Below, in pieces: positions 40,912 to 49,430 of a stretch of 49,430 nucleotides of DNA. The DNA lies in assembly GCA_003152215.1 (NCBI GenBank), contig PLZP01000107.1, positions 4,082 to 53,511 on the forward strand, read 5' to 3'. Position numbers and translations under genes: made by a program. Origin of the DNA: Acidimicrobiaceae bacterium (lineage in GTDB: Bacteria; Actinomycetota; Acidimicrobiia; Acidimicrobiales; RAAP-2). The notes below the pieces were generated by a model, which saw nothing but the letters and a program-made list of their open reading frames with translations, did no database searches and was not told the origin of the DNA. Each line of letters opens with the position of its first letter. Positions within the stretch are counted from its first letter, which is position 1.

Positions 40912-42083
40912 TCGGGATCTTGTCGGGTCGATCGTCTCGAGGAGCGCTCGCGCCCAGGGTTGACGACCTCGGGTCGCGCGGCGGCGAACTTGACTGCGCC
41001 CGGTGAGCGGTGCGGTGGCCGTAGGGGCTCCACCACGCCGGCGCGAAGGTGGCGACGGGTACCCGACCACGGAGCGAGCGGCGCGGTGAAGTGGTCGGCG
41101 ATGAAGTAGGCGGAGCGCTCGTAGTTGATGCGCCAACCCTTGAAGTCTGGCCAGGCCTCTTCGGCCGTGCGCTCCATCGGGAACCCGTACTCGACGAGAC
41201 GCTCAACCGCGCTCTGAAACTCCGCGAACTCGAGCGTGATGGGACCGTCAGGGTCCGGATCGGTTTCGACCTTCTGGCCGAGGGATAGCGCGATCCGATT
41301 GAACATGGTGAAGCCCATGCGCAGACACAGTCGAGTGGAACTCGGCGCGGTACTGGGCGACAACGCCAACTGCATGGCCCCCGCGTCAAGCACGGCGAGG
41401 AGACCAATGATCCAGTTCAGCCACGGCTCGGGCGAGCGAAAGAGCAAGAGGACGGGGTACGTGGTGTGGCTCTCTGTCACCTCGGCCGCCCACTCCTCCC
41501 AATCGGCGTAGAGCTGTGGCAACGCGTCGGTGATGCCCACGAGCTGATGGCGCGACAGCAACTCCGGGCCCCACGCCGGCGCGCCGGCGCGGCTTTCGAG
41601 CATCGTAACGAGCGCCTCGCGACGACTAAAGGAGCTGTAGAGCGACGGAAGGTAGGCAATCTGAAGTGCGACGATCACGACCCAGGTGGCCCCCGCAGCG
41701 ATATCGATGCCGAAGTTCGCAGTACCGCCCTCGTGGATCGATCCGACCGTGAACAACGACGTTAACGACTGTGTAAAGGCGCGCCCAAAGGAGTGGGTCG
41801 TCGGCATCAACATGAACGCGAAGCCGAACACGAGACAGAGTGCCCAGAACAAGAGTTGTGCGATCAGCGCGACCGGCGCCGTCGGGGCCAAGATCTGATC
41901 TTTGCCCTCGTAGGTTCGCGCGATGCGCGAGAGATTGAGGAACGTGGCGTGGACGGCCCTGTTGACGATCAGCGTGAGCTTCTCGAGGCCCTGCGGCTGA
42001 CGCGGGAGCACGAGGATAAAGAGCACCGAAATGACCGTCACGAGCACGATGAGTATCCCCGCGACGTACTGAACTACGAACAC
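40908..42083 (-). CDS. ion-channel-like membrane protein with long soluble tail
   Basis: 391 aa from the GTG at 42083. Hydrophobic segments: FVVQYVAGILIVLVTVISVL, then ALIAQLLFWALCLVFGFAFM, the pore-like segment RAFTQSLTSLFTVGSIHEGG, and TWVVIVALQIAYLPSL. The order helix - pore loop - helix, with S-L-T-S-L-F-T-V-G, recalls K+ channel pores (TxxTVGYG) but the filter reads TVGS. A later segment, WLNWIIGLLAVLDAGAMQLA, is also hydrophobic. The C-terminal ~150 residues are soluble, with WRINYERSAYFIADHFTAPL and an Arg-rich end. I cannot name a characterised family. Confidence 0.72.
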   Translation of the reverse strand: MFVVQYVAGILIVLVTVISVLFILVLPRQPQGLEKLTLIVNRAVHATFLNLSRIARTYEGKDQILAPTAPVALIAQLLFWALCLVFGFAFMLMPTTHSFGRAFTQSLTSLFTVGSIHEGGTANFGIDIAAGATWVVIVALQIAYLPSLYSSFSRREALVTMLESRAGAPAWGPELLSRHQLVGITDALPQLYADWEEWAAEVTESHTTYPVLLLFRSPEPWLNWIIGLLAVLDAGAMQLALSPSTAPSSTRLCLRMGFTMFNRIALSLGQKVETDPDPDGPITLEFAEFQSAVERLVEYGFPMERTAEEAWPDFKGWRINYERSAYFIADHFTAPLAPWSGTRRHLRAGVVEPLRPPHRSPGAVKFAAARPEVVNPGRERSSRRSTRQDPE

Positions 42084-42235
42084 GCCGGGCTCCCTAAGAG
42101 ACGGCGCGCAACACGACGACGACGCTCGAAGTACTGCACGCGACCTCCCCTGGCTCGCCCGGTCCACGGTGACCTTGGGTGAACCTTAAACAGTACGCGC
42201 ACGCCACGAGCGCGGGCGCCTAATAAAGTTGGCGG

Positions 42236-42850
42236 ATGAATGAACTGGCCGTCACCCTCACGGGACGCTTCGTCATGCTGACACCGTTGACGCTCGATGA
42301 CGTCACCGGACTGGTGCACGCTGCCTCCGGCGATCGCTCAACGTTCAAGTGGTCGCTCATTCCCGACAACTTCGAAGGAATGGAGGCCGTTGTTCGAACG
42401 TTGCTCACCGATCGCGACGGTCGCACCGCCGTCCCTTTCGTAACCCGACGACGTGAGTCGGGCGAGATCATCGGCATGACGAGGTTTCTGGCGCTGCGCT
42501 GGTGGCGGGGGCGCCCCTACCCCGACGCGGCGGAGATTGGTGGCACGTTTGTGGCGGCCCCGTGGCAGCGAACTGCCTGTAACACCGAGGCGAAACTTCT
42601 GATGATAAGTCACGCCTTCGACGAGTGGGATGTGCAGCGACTCGACCTCAAGTCCGACGCACGCAATGAGCGTTCGCGGCGCGCCATGGAGCGCATCGGC
42701 GCCCACTTCGAAGGTGTGTTGCGCAACTGGCAGCCTTCCCAGGTTGACGGCGAGGAGGGCCGTACGCGCAGCACCTCGATGTACTCGATCTTGCCCTCAG
42801 AGTGGCCCACGATCAAAGCCCGACTGGTCGAGCGTCTGCAGACTACGTAG
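42236..42850 (+). CDS. GNAT N-acetyltransferase (RimJ/RimL type)
   Basis: 204 aa. The RimJ/L layout is visible: LTGRFVMLTPLTLDDVTGLV, RESGEIIGMTRFLAL (beta strand 4 region), AEIGGTFVAAPWQRTACNTE in place of the Q/RxxGxG/A acetyl-CoA loop, then RLDLKSDARNERSRRAMERI and GAHFEGVLRNW. The loop lacks the canonical G-x-G spacing (WQRTACNTE), as in a subset of the family. It acetylates an amine on a protein N-terminus or small molecule; the target is unknown. TAAAGT (42224-42229) lies 6 nt before the ATG, suggesting a leaderless start. The end overlaps the convergent gene by 8 nt. Confidence 0.85.
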   Translation: MNELAVTLTGRFVMLTPLTLDDVTGLVHAASGDRSTFKWSLIPDNFEGMEAVVRTLLTDRDGRTAVPFVTRRRESGEIIGMTRFLALRWWRGRPYPDAAEIGGTFVAAPWQRTACNTEAKLLMISHAFDEWDVQRLDLKSDARNERSRRAMERIGAHFEGVLRNWQPSQVDGEEGRTRSTSMYSILPSEWPTIKARLVERLQTT

Positions 42851-43517
42851 AACCGGTGGCTCGAGAGATCGACACCGGTTCACGTCGCGCCTTGGCGAAA
42901 CGCATGTGCAACGCAATGGCGCCGCTCGCGAGCGCGGCGTAGAAACACCACAGTGAGGCGAAACCATCCGCGCAAAGTCGCGCGAGCACGAGCACCGCAA
43001 TCAGGTTGACCGCACCAAACCACCTGACGTTGCGCATACCGGAGGCGAGCATGGCGCCACACGTCGCAGCGATGTAGAGGCCGATGATGATGATGCCGTG
43101 TTGCAGACCAATCGTGTACGCCACGTGATACGAACCGAGCTTCGCCGACGGATGACCGCGCAGCATCGTTTCGAGGAGAAACACGGAGACCGCGATTCCC
43201 ATGAGGAGAAACGGCGCAATCACCTTTCTTCGATCCCTTGGCTCGAGGAGGAAGACCATGGTCGGAACCAACGTCGGCAAGACCACGAAGGCGAAGACCA
43301 GATAGATCCACATCGCGACCACGCCGACACCGTGGGGCACGTGGCCCTGCAGTTGCCACCACACGAAGGTCTCGTCAACTTGGTGCAGCCCCAGGAGAAT
43401 CGGGAATGGCGCAATCAGTCGATATTCGGGTCGGCCGCGTAGGTGCAGACAGGCGTCCACGCCAATGGCGGTGACGACGAGACCGCCGATGAGGTCGCCC
43501 TCAGGTGAGAAGCACAT
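42843..43517 (-). CDS. DUF6629-type seven-helix membrane protein
   Basis: 224 aa with about seven membrane helices. The N-terminal signature MCFSPEGDLIGGLVVTAIGV, then LIAPFPILLGLHQVDETFVW, with a GLHQ..E motif in a helix, is typical of the family often annotated DUF6629. Its helix-embedded His and Glu suggest a ligand- or metal-binding site. No function is established. The stop lies 8 nt inside the convergent acetyltransferase gene. Confidence 0.72.
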   Translation of the reverse strand: MCFSPEGDLIGGLVVTAIGVDACLHLRGRPEYRLIAPFPILLGLHQVDETFVWWQLQGHVPHGVGVVAMWIYLVFAFVVLPTLVPTMVFLLEPRDRRKVIAPFLLMGIAVSVFLLETMLRGHPSAKLGSYHVAYTIGLQHGIIIIGLYIAATCGAMLASGMRNVRWFGAVNLIAVLVLARLCADGFASLWCFYAALASGAIALHMRFAKARREPVSISRATGST

Positions 43518-43660
43518 GGACGCTCAGGGATGCTGACATGGCCACACAAGTGACTCGGGGCACTCCGAAGTGACGCATAGGGCACCCTAACCTTGTTGAC
43601 TCGACCGCTGCGCAAAGTGTTCAACGCAGCGACGTGGCATCTTCAACTACGTGCATTGAG

Positions 43661-45259
43661 CTAACGCTGTTCGATCAAGTCCATGTAGTCATCGTTCCAA
43701 AGGTCGAAGTACTCCTCGGGCAACAACACCGCGTGCGTCGGCTCAAGTGTTTCGACGAAGCCGCGTTCGTGGCTCACCGCGACAATCGTGCCCTTCCACT
43801 TGTGCATCATCTCGCCCAACGCCACGACACTCGCTGGGTCGAGGTTGTTCGTTGGTTCGTCCAGGAGCAGCAGGTTTGCGTCACTCGACGCCAGGATCGC
43901 CAACGCCAGCTTCGCGCGTTCACCGCCCGACAGCGTGCCCGGCATCTGGTGTGCGGCGGAGCCCTTCAGACCGAACGCGCCAAGCAGCGATCGACGCTGC
44001 ACCTCGGTCACGACCGTGGCGTTCTCTAGGTTGCCGAGCACGGTCTTGTCGAAGTCCAGCTGTTCGTTCTCCTGGGCGAAGTAGCCAACCGTCACGTTCG
44101 CGCCGAACTTCACGAGTCCCTCCTGCACCTTTTGGGTGCCCGCCAGACAGCGCAGCATCGACGACTTGCCCGCGCCGTTGCGCCCGACAATCACGATGCG
44201 GTCGCCGCGACGAGTGATGAAGTTGACGTCGCGCAAGACTTTGAGTGAACCGTAACTGACGGCGACGTGCTCAACGGTCATCGGGACATCGCCGCTGCGG
44301 GGCGGAATCGGCAGCTTGAAGGTGACTTTGCGTTCCTTCTTGGTCACTTCCACGCGATTGTCCTCGAGTTTCTCGACCTTGCGGTCCAGCACCTTGGCGA
44401 GACGCGCCCGCGTCGCGGTCTGTCCACGCATTGAGTCGGCCAGTTTGGAAAACCGGTCGATCTGCTCGTCCTGATGGGCCGCGAGCTTCTCCTCGCTCAG
44501 GCGACGCTCCTCTTCGAGCTTCAAGAACTTGGAGTAGTTGCCCTTGTATTCGCGTAACTGTCCTTCACGAAGCGCGAGGACGCGGTCGATCGACTTGTCC
44601 AACAGGGGCAAGTCGTGACTGATAACGAGCACCGTGCCGCGAAAGCGGTCGAGCTCTTCGAAGAGCCAGCGCTTGGCGGCCTTGTCGAGGTGGTTCGTAG
44701 GCTCGTCGAGCACCATGGTGTTGGGCTCTTCGTAGAGAACGCGCATCAGGTCAACGCGGCGTCGCTGACCACCCGAGAGCGAGTTGAGGTCTTCGAGGAG
44801 GAGGTCCTCCTTCAGCCCGAGCCCGGCCGCCAGTCTCGATACCTCGGACTCGGCTTCGTAGCCGCCGCGCTCACGGAAGTCCTCTTCGAGGGACGTGAAC
44901 CGATGAATGTTTTCGTCGGTCGGGTCAGCGGCGAGCTCGTGTCGTGCGTGCTGCATGTCGGCGTCGAGCTGGTCGAGGCCGCGCGCGCTCAGCACGTGAC
45001 TCAGTCCAATTGGCTCAACACCGAGACCGCCGGGCACCGGCTCTTGCGGAAGGTGGCTGAGCGTGCCCTGGTGCGACACGCTCCCTTCGATGCGCAGGTG
45101 CTCGGGATGTTCACCGAGCAATACGGACATCAAGGTTGACTTGCCGGCACCGTTTCGACCAACGATGCCCACCTTCTCGGCGTTGCCGACCGTGAAGGAG
45201 ACGGGGTTGAGGATGCGTCGAGCGCCGATCTCTATGCCTAAATCTCGAACTATGAGCAT
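43661..45259 (-). CDS. ABC-F family ATPase
   Basis: 532 aa with two ABC cassettes and no membrane segment. Cassette 1: VGRNGAGKSTLMSVLLG (Walker A, about residue 34), LSGGQRRRVDLMRVL and MVLDEPTNHLD. A charged linker helix of about 80 residues (LEEERRLSEEKLAAHQDEQ) follows. Cassette 2: VGRNGAGKSSMLRCLAG, LSGGERAKLALAILAS and LLLLDEPTNNLDPAS. ABC-F proteins bind the ribosomal E site to relieve stalled or drug-bound ribosomes. Subfamily (Uup, EttA, ARE) was not determined. The ATG follows directly on the TAA of the CoA-transferase gene (TAAATG), so the two are coupled. Confidence 0.92.
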   Translation of the reverse strand: MLIVRDLGIEIGARRILNPVSFTVGNAEKVGIVGRNGAGKSTLMSVLLGEHPEHLRIEGSVSHQGTLSHLPQEPVPGGLGVEPIGLSHVLSARGLDQLDADMQHARHELAADPTDENIHRFTSLEEDFRERGGYEAESEVSRLAAGLGLKEDLLLEDLNSLSGGQRRRVDLMRVLYEEPNTMVLDEPTNHLDKAAKRWLFEELDRFRGTVLVISHDLPLLDKSIDRVLALREGQLREYKGNYSKFLKLEEERRLSEEKLAAHQDEQIDRFSKLADSMRGQTATRARLAKVLDRKVEKLEDNRVEVTKKERKVTFKLPIPPRSGDVPMTVEHVAVSYGSLKVLRDVNFITRRGDRIVIVGRNGAGKSSMLRCLAGTQKVQEGLVKFGANVTVGYFAQENEQLDFDKTVLGNLENATVVTEVQRRSLLGAFGLKGSAAHQMPGTLSGGERAKLALAILASSDANLLLLDEPTNNLDPASVVALGEMMHKWKGTIVAVSHERGFVETLEPTHAVLLPEEYFDLWNDDYMDLIEQR

Positions 45260-46558
45260 TTAGCGCCCTAGCAACTCAGCCGCTGCAGTTAGTTCGTCTC
45301 GAAACTGCGGGTGGGCGATGTTCGTCAGCAGTTCGGCGCGCTCCCTCACGGTTCGTCCGCGCAGGTCCGCCGAGCCATATTCGGTCACGATGACGCCCGC
45401 CAACTGGCGTGGCGAAGTCACGGTCGAATTCGGGGTCATGAGTCCAATGATACGGCTCTTCAGTTCTCCGTTGACCGTCGCGGTCGACTGGAGACAGATC
45501 AGGGAGACGTGCTCGAGCGAGAGACTCGTTCCCTCGGTGAAGTCCTGATGACCGCCCACGCCCGAGAACTGCCGCGACCCCAGCGTGTCGGCAATGATTT
45601 GGCCCTGCAGGTCGACCTCCAGGGCCGAGTTGATCGAGACCATACGGTGGTTCTGGGCGATGACGTGGGGGTCGTTCGTGTAGAACACCGGCGCGACACC
45701 AATGTCGGGATTGTCGTCCATGAAGTCGTACATTGCACGACTTCCCGCCGCGAAGGTAATCACCGACGTTCCTCGGTTGATCGTCTTCTTGGTGTTCGTG
45801 ACCTTGCCCGCGGCCATCAACTCAAAGAGGCCGTCGGTGAACATTTCGGAGTGCACGCCGTACTCGCCCCCGTCGCCTTCCGCCAGGGCGTGCGCCACGA
45901 GGTTGGGCACCGCCCCGATGCCGGTCTGCAGCGTCGCCCCGTCGGGGATATAGGCGGCGGCGTACTCGGCGATTTTCGAGTCCTCCGGCGAACCCGCCTC
46001 CTTGGCGAGGGCGACGGGCTGTTCGTCGGTGTACACAATGGCGTCAATGTCGTCGAGGTCGAGATGGTTCTCGTGCCCGGCCAGGGCGCGCGTGCGCGGA
46101 TAGTGCGGCGACGCCTCCACGATCAGCAGTCGCTCGGGGTCACGGCCGGCACGTACCAACTCTTCGCGGTGAGCCCCGTTGTGTAGCGAGAGACTCACCC
46201 GGCCGTTTTCGTCGGGCATGGAAACCGGCGCCATCATGACCCGGGCCCGCAGGTGCTGGATCAGAAGCCCGTAGTGGCGAAAGAACGATGGGACGTGCGC
46301 CACGTCCGCGCCCTTGAGCGCCAACTGGCGTTCAACGCCCCCGTAGAAGCTCACGCGGTAGTGCACGTTGGGATGGAGAAACACATCTGGCGCCCCGAGG
46401 GAGAGGCCGCCGCTAAAGGTCAGGTCCTCCCAGTCCGAGCGCTGGCCGAGCGCTCGCAACATCGCAATCGGCGTCCCGCTGATGATGCCGAAGCCCGCCG
46501 TGTCACGCGGGTGAAACAGTGCGGCGGCTTCGTCGGCACTCATCTCTCGGGCGGTCAT
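45260..46558 (-). CDS. acetyl-CoA hydrolase/CoA-transferase family protein
   Basis: 432 aa. FGIISGTPIAMLRALGQR at the N-terminus, RVMMAPVSMPDENGRVSLSL, then DGATLQTGIGAVPNLVAHAL, the catalytic-Glu segment EYGVHSEMFTDGLFEL, and the C-terminal VTEYGSADLRGRTVRERAEL. This is the Cat1/4-hydroxybutyrate CoA-transferase family, which moves CoA between acetate, succinate, butyrate or similar acids. The exact acid pair is not readable. It is translated just before the ABC-F gene without a gap, and is divergent from the FrnE/DsbA gene (44 nt). Confidence 0.9.
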   Translation of the reverse strand: MTAREMSADEAAALFHPRDTAGFGIISGTPIAMLRALGQRSDWEDLTFSGGLSLGAPDVFLHPNVHYRVSFYGGVERQLALKGADVAHVPSFFRHYGLLIQHLRARVMMAPVSMPDENGRVSLSLHNGAHREELVRAGRDPERLLIVEASPHYPRTRALAGHENHLDLDDIDAIVYTDEQPVALAKEAGSPEDSKIAEYAAAYIPDGATLQTGIGAVPNLVAHALAEGDGGEYGVHSEMFTDGLFELMAAGKVTNTKKTINRGTSVITFAAGSRAMYDFMDDNPDIGVAPVFYTNDPHVIAQNHRMVSINSALEVDLQGQIIADTLGSRQFSGVGGHQDFTEGTSLSLEHVSLICLQSTATVNGELKSRIIGLMTPNSTVTSPRQLAGVIVTEYGSADLRGRTVRERAELLTNIAHPQFRDELTAAAELLGR

Positions 46559-46602
46559 CGCAACATTCTGCCCGACGCGACGCTCTGTGGGAACATTTTA
46601 GG

Positions 46603-47250
46603 ATGAGCGAGCCTTTCGTCATCGACATCTGGAGCGACGTCGTCTGTCCCTTCTGTTACCTCGGCACACGACAGCTGGCTGAAGCCCTCACTCACTTCGA
46701 GCATCGTGACAACGTGGAGCTACGCCATCGAGCCTTTGAACTCGATCCGGCCGCCAAACTCCACTACGACGCGTCGCTCGAAGAGCTCGTGGCGCAGAAG
46801 TATTCAATGCCGGCGTCGAGTGTGCAAACGATGCACCTTCGGATGCAAGGCGAGGCCCGCCAACTCGGTATGGAGTGGTCGCTGGGCACGGCCCAGCCAA
46901 CGAACACGTTCGATGCGCATCGCGTCATTGCGCTCGCCGCGACCCAGGGACTCGCAAGCGAAGCAAGCGAACGGCTCTTCCGCGCCTACTTCTGCGAAGG
47001 CGAACTGATAAGCAACCACGACCGACTGACCGAACTGGCCAGCGAGGTCGGCGTCGCCGGCGTCGACGAGTTGTGGCAAGGCGATGCGTTTGCCGCCGAC
47101 GTTCGTGGCGATGAAGCCGCCGCGCAGGAACTGGGCATCACCGGCGTGCCCTGCCTGCTACTCGACGGCAAATTCATGGTCGTGGGCGCGCAAGGCTCGC
47201 ACCAGATACTCGACGTTCTGCGTCGGGCGTGGACGCGCCGCGCCGCTTAG
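46603..47250 (+). CDS. FrnE/DsbA-family thioredoxin-fold oxidoreductase
   Basis: 215 aa. IDIWSDVVCPFCYLGTRQLA carries the CPFC redox motif at the start of helix 1, followed by a helical insertion (RMQGEARQLGMEW and AHRVIALAATQGLASEASER, FRAYFCEGELISNHDRL) and the cis-Pro loop ELGITGVPCLLLDGKFMVVG. No signal peptide, so this is a cytosolic FrnE-like 2-hydroxychromene-2-carboxylate isomerase/disulfide oxidoreductase. The cis-Pro loop has a nearby Cys. The stop overlaps the gyrA stop on the opposite strand (TTAG at 47247-47250). Confidence 0.87.
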   Translation: MSEPFVIDIWSDVVCPFCYLGTRQLAEALTHFEHRDNVELRHRAFELDPAAKLHYDASLEELVAQKYSMPASSVQTMHLRMQGEARQLGMEWSLGTAQPTNTFDAHRVIALAATQGLASEASERLFRAYFCEGELISNHDRLTELASEVGVAGVDELWQGDAFAADVRGDEAAAQELGITGVPCLLLDGKFMVVGAQGSHQILDVLRRAWTRRAA

Positions 47251-49430
47251 TCCTCGTCCTCGCTCGGTACGAGCGCTGCCGTTGCCAACGAATGACCCTC
47301 GTCGAGGTTCATGACGCGAACACCCGTGGCGTCACGGCCCTGTGAGGAGACTTCGCGCACTGGGGTGCGGATAAGCACTCCCCCACTCGATGCCAACATG
47401 ACTTCGTCGTCAAGACGCGTCATGAAGGCCGCGACCACGAAGCCCCGCGCCGCGGTCAGTTTGATCGCTCGCACACCCTGGCCACCTCGACCCTGACGAT
47501 TGAAGCGCTCAATCTTCACGCGCTTGCCAAAGCCCGTGTCGGTGACGACGAAGAGATCGGCGTCCTCGCGAACAACGTCGAGTGAGATGGCCTTGTCGTC
47601 GCCGCGCAGTTTGATCCCACGCACGCCCATCGAGTCACGACCGACTTCGCGCACTTCGTCCTCCGTGAATCGAATCGCCATCCCTCGGTACGTGACGACC
47701 ATGAGGTCCTCGCTGCCGCTGGTGGCGACCACGCGCACGACCTCATCGCCCTCACGCAGATTGATCGCGATCCAACCTTCACGACGCGACTTGTCGTACT
47801 CGCTGAACGCGGTCTTCTTGACGGTCCCGTTCGCCGTGGCGAACACGAGGAACTTGTCCTTCGGGAAGTCGTCCGTCGTGACAATGGCTTGGATTAACTC
47901 ACCCGGCTGAAGATTGAGCAGGTTGACAATGGCCGTGCCCTTCGCGGTGCGTTCCTTCATTGGGATCTCGTGGCCCCGCAGACGAAAGACCCGCCCGCGG
48001 TTCGAGAACAACAAGAGATAGGCGTGCGTTGTCGTGTGCACGATCTGTTGGACGAAGTCCTCATCGCGCAACTTCGCGCCCTGCACACCGCGACCACCGC
48101 GTCCCTGGACACGGAAGGCGTCGGCGGCGACTGATTTCACGTAACCGGCCTGGGTCATCGTGATGACGATGTCCTCATCGTCGATGAGGTCCTCCATCCC
48201 GAGTTCGCCGGGATCGTTCACGATTTGCGTGACGCGAGGATTGGCGTACTTGTCACGAATCGCGGTGATCTCGTCGGAGATGACGCCGCGAAGTTTGGCG
48301 TCGCTCGCAAGAATCGACTGCAGTTCCGCAATGGTTTCTCGGAGCTTCGCCATTTCGTCCTCGAGCTCACTGCGACCAAGTCGTGTGAGTCGCCCAAGCG
48401 TCATGTCCAAGATGTGGTTGGCCTGCTCCTCGGAGAACTCGAACGGTGCGGCCATCAACGCGCCACGCGCGGCCCCACGGTCATCGGATCCTCGAATCGC
48501 CGCGATGACGAGGTCAAGCATGTCGATGGCCCTTAGGAGACCTTCGACGATGTGAGCGCGCGCCTCGGCCTTGCGCAGACGGAACTGCGTGCGACGCGTT
48601 ACCACTTCGACTTGGTGCGCGATGTAGTGCGTCAGCGCCTGAGCGAGAGTGAGTGTGCGCGGTACGCCATCAACGAGGGCGAGCATATTGACGGCGAACG
48701 TCGTCTGGAGTGACGTGTTCTTGTAGAGCTTGTTGAGCACGACGTTCGCGTTGGCGTCGCGCTTTAACTTGATCACGAGTCGAGCCTTGCGGCCGGCGGA
48801 GTCGTTCTGCACGGCCGAGATGCCGTCGATGTCGCCGTTCTTCACGAGGTCGTAGATCTTCTCCTCGATTGACTCAACGGACACTTCGTAGGGGAACTCG
48901 GTGACAACGATGCGGACGTCTTTGCTCGTCTCTTCGATCTCCGCAACGGCGCGCATCTTGATTGATCCTCGTCCGGTCCGGTACGCGTCGAGGATTCCCT
49001 GGCGCCCAAGAATCTGTGCGCCGGTCGGGAAGTCCGGCCCCTTCACGTGCGCCATGAGATCGTCAGACGTGGCCCCAGGATTGGACAGTAGATGCAAGGT
49101 CGCGTCGATCACCTCGGCGAGATTGTGCGGAGGGATCTTGGTCGCCATGCCGACCGCGATGCCCTGGGAGCCGTTCACCAAGAGATTCGGGAATCGCGCA
49201 GGCAGCACCGTCGGTTGCTGGGTGGAGTTGTCGTAGTTCGACTCGAAGTCGACGGTCTCTTCGTCAATGGAGTCGAGCAGTTCGAGCGCGATCGGCGCCA
49301 AGCGGCACTCCGTGTAGCGCATGGCGGCGGCGCCTTCGTCTGGACCGGTGCCACCGAAGTTGCCGTGGCCGCTCACCAGCGGATGGCGCATCGCAAAGTC
49401 CTGCACCATGCGCACCAGCGCGTCGTAGAT
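47247..49430 (-). CDS. gyrA: DNA gyrase subunit A, 5' end outside window
   Basis: About 727 codons are present; the first ~80 lie beyond the right edge. The window edge begins at [20 protein letters not shown], so the position equal to E. coli D87 is Asp, and the S83 position is just outside. The catalytic tyrosine is in [12 protein letters not shown], with [19 protein letters not shown] following. The coiled-coil tower contains [18 protein letters not shown]. The C-terminal beta-pinwheel repeats include the GyrA box region [14 protein letters not shown] and [13 protein letters not shown]. It introduces negative supercoils with GyrB. The C-terminal tail is short and acidic (SEDED). Confidence 0.96.
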   Translation of the reverse strand: MYDALVRMVQDFAMRHPLVSGHGNFGGTGPDEGAAAMRYTECRLAPIALELLDSIDEETVDFESNYDNSTQQPTVLPARFPNLLVNGSQGIAVGMATKIPPHNLAEVIDATLHLLSNPGATSDDLMAHVKGPDFPTGAQILGRQGILDAYRTGRGSIKMRAVAEIEETSKDVRIVVTEFPYEVSVESIEEKIYDLVKNGDIDGISAVQNDSAGRKARLVIKLKRDANANVVLNKLYKNTSLQTTFAVNMLALVDGVPRTLTLAQALTHYIAHQVEVVTRRTQFRLRKAEARAHIVEGLLRAIDMLDLVIAAIRGSDDRGAARGALMAAPFEFSEEQANHILDMTLGRLTRLGRSELEDEMAKLRETIAELQSILASDAKLRGVISDEITAIRDKYANPRVTQIVNDPGELGMEDLIDDEDIVITMTQAGYVKSVAADAFRVQGRGGRGVQGAKLRDEDFVQQIVHTTTHAYLLLFSNRGRVFRLRGHEIPMKERTAKGTAIVNLLNLQPGELIQAIVTTDDFPKDKFLVFATANGTVKKTAFSEYDKSRREGWIAINLREGDEVVRVVATSGSEDLMVVTYRGMAIRFTEDEVREVGRDSMGVRGIKLRGDDKAISLDVVREDADLFVVTDTGFGKRVKIERFNRQGRGGQGVRAIKLTAARGFVVAAFMTRLDDEVMLASSGGVLIRTPVREVSSQGRDATGVRVMNLDEGHSLATAALVPSEDED

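Noticed and set aside
1-49430. CRISPR arrays, insertion sequences, rRNA, second tRNA
   Set aside because: No regularly spaced direct repeats, no transposase-like protein, no rRNA sequence and no other cloverleaf were seen; the 25107-25155 segment looks tRNA-derived but cannot fold as a full tRNA.

Overview
The window is a stretch of high-GC bacterial chromosome with actinobacterial character (Actinomycetota). The evidence is a crgA / pknB / PASTA / pbpA / pstP / fhaB / fhaA cell-growth signalling cluster with gyrA nearby, many GTG starts, very tight operon packing, TANNNT -10 boxes placed 5-9 nt before start codons (leaderless mRNAs), and a Ku/LigD repair operon. An Acidimicrobiia-like member is my guess from the overall gene style; I cannot place it more precisely.

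Layout. (A) 1-4882 is an accessory-looking, less GC-rich block: the end of an integrase-like gene, a small HTH regulator with dyads over its promoter, an AlbA_2/HATPase protein behind a perfect 12-bp inverted repeat that covers a consensus promoter, two small unknown genes, a 68-bp tandem duplication, and an AadA-like nucleotidyltransferase with nested dyads and a leaderless promoter. (B) 5028-9924, all minus strand: an FAD amine oxidase, then the NHEJ operon ku - ligD (phosphoesterase + ligase) - ligD (polymerase). (C) 10077-17597: a small Cys-rich protein, a DUF885 metallopeptidase, a class III aminotransferase, two PaaI-type thioesterases, a COG4705 membrane protein, a pirin and a thiolase. 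(D) 17613-23752, minus: crgA, pknB, pbpA, pstP, fhaB, fhaA. The rodA/ftsW gene normally beside pbpA is absent, and PbpA carries SCD where class B PBPs have SxN. (E) 23838-25240: tRNA-Leu(CAG), an esterase, and 1.2 kb away an exact 20-bp copy of the tRNA 3' end, an att-like signature. (F) 25243-33779: an ABC-2 exporter, two convergent secreted cell-wall hydrolases, a GT1 glycosyltransferase, a decayed flavin-barrel gene, an FMN-dependent 2-hydroxyacid dehydrogenase, an MSMEG/DinB-fold protein, an FMN reductase, a short archaeal-style thymidylate-synthase homologue and an SRPBCC protein. (G) 33908-36945: a divergent PspC/LiaF-like membrane protein and a PspC-histidine kinase/LuxR regulator pair, resembling the EsrI-EsrS-EsrR envelope-stress system. 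(H) 36974-47250: a TMEM175 channel, an epimerase-like protein, an ECF sigma factor with a membrane partner, an ion-channel-like protein, a GNAT acetyltransferase, a DUF6629 protein, an ABC-F ATPase, a CoA-transferase and a FrnE/DsbA oxidoreductase. (I) 47247-49430: the C-terminal ~85% of gyrA, running off the right edge.

A common theme is the cell envelope: PASTA kinase and phosphatase, PBP, CrgA, CHAP and lysozyme-like hydrolases, PspC stress signalling and ABC export. The most original material is in the accessory block at the left, in the altered PbpA / missing RodA arrangement, in the short thymidylate-synthase homologue, and in the tRNA-end duplication.
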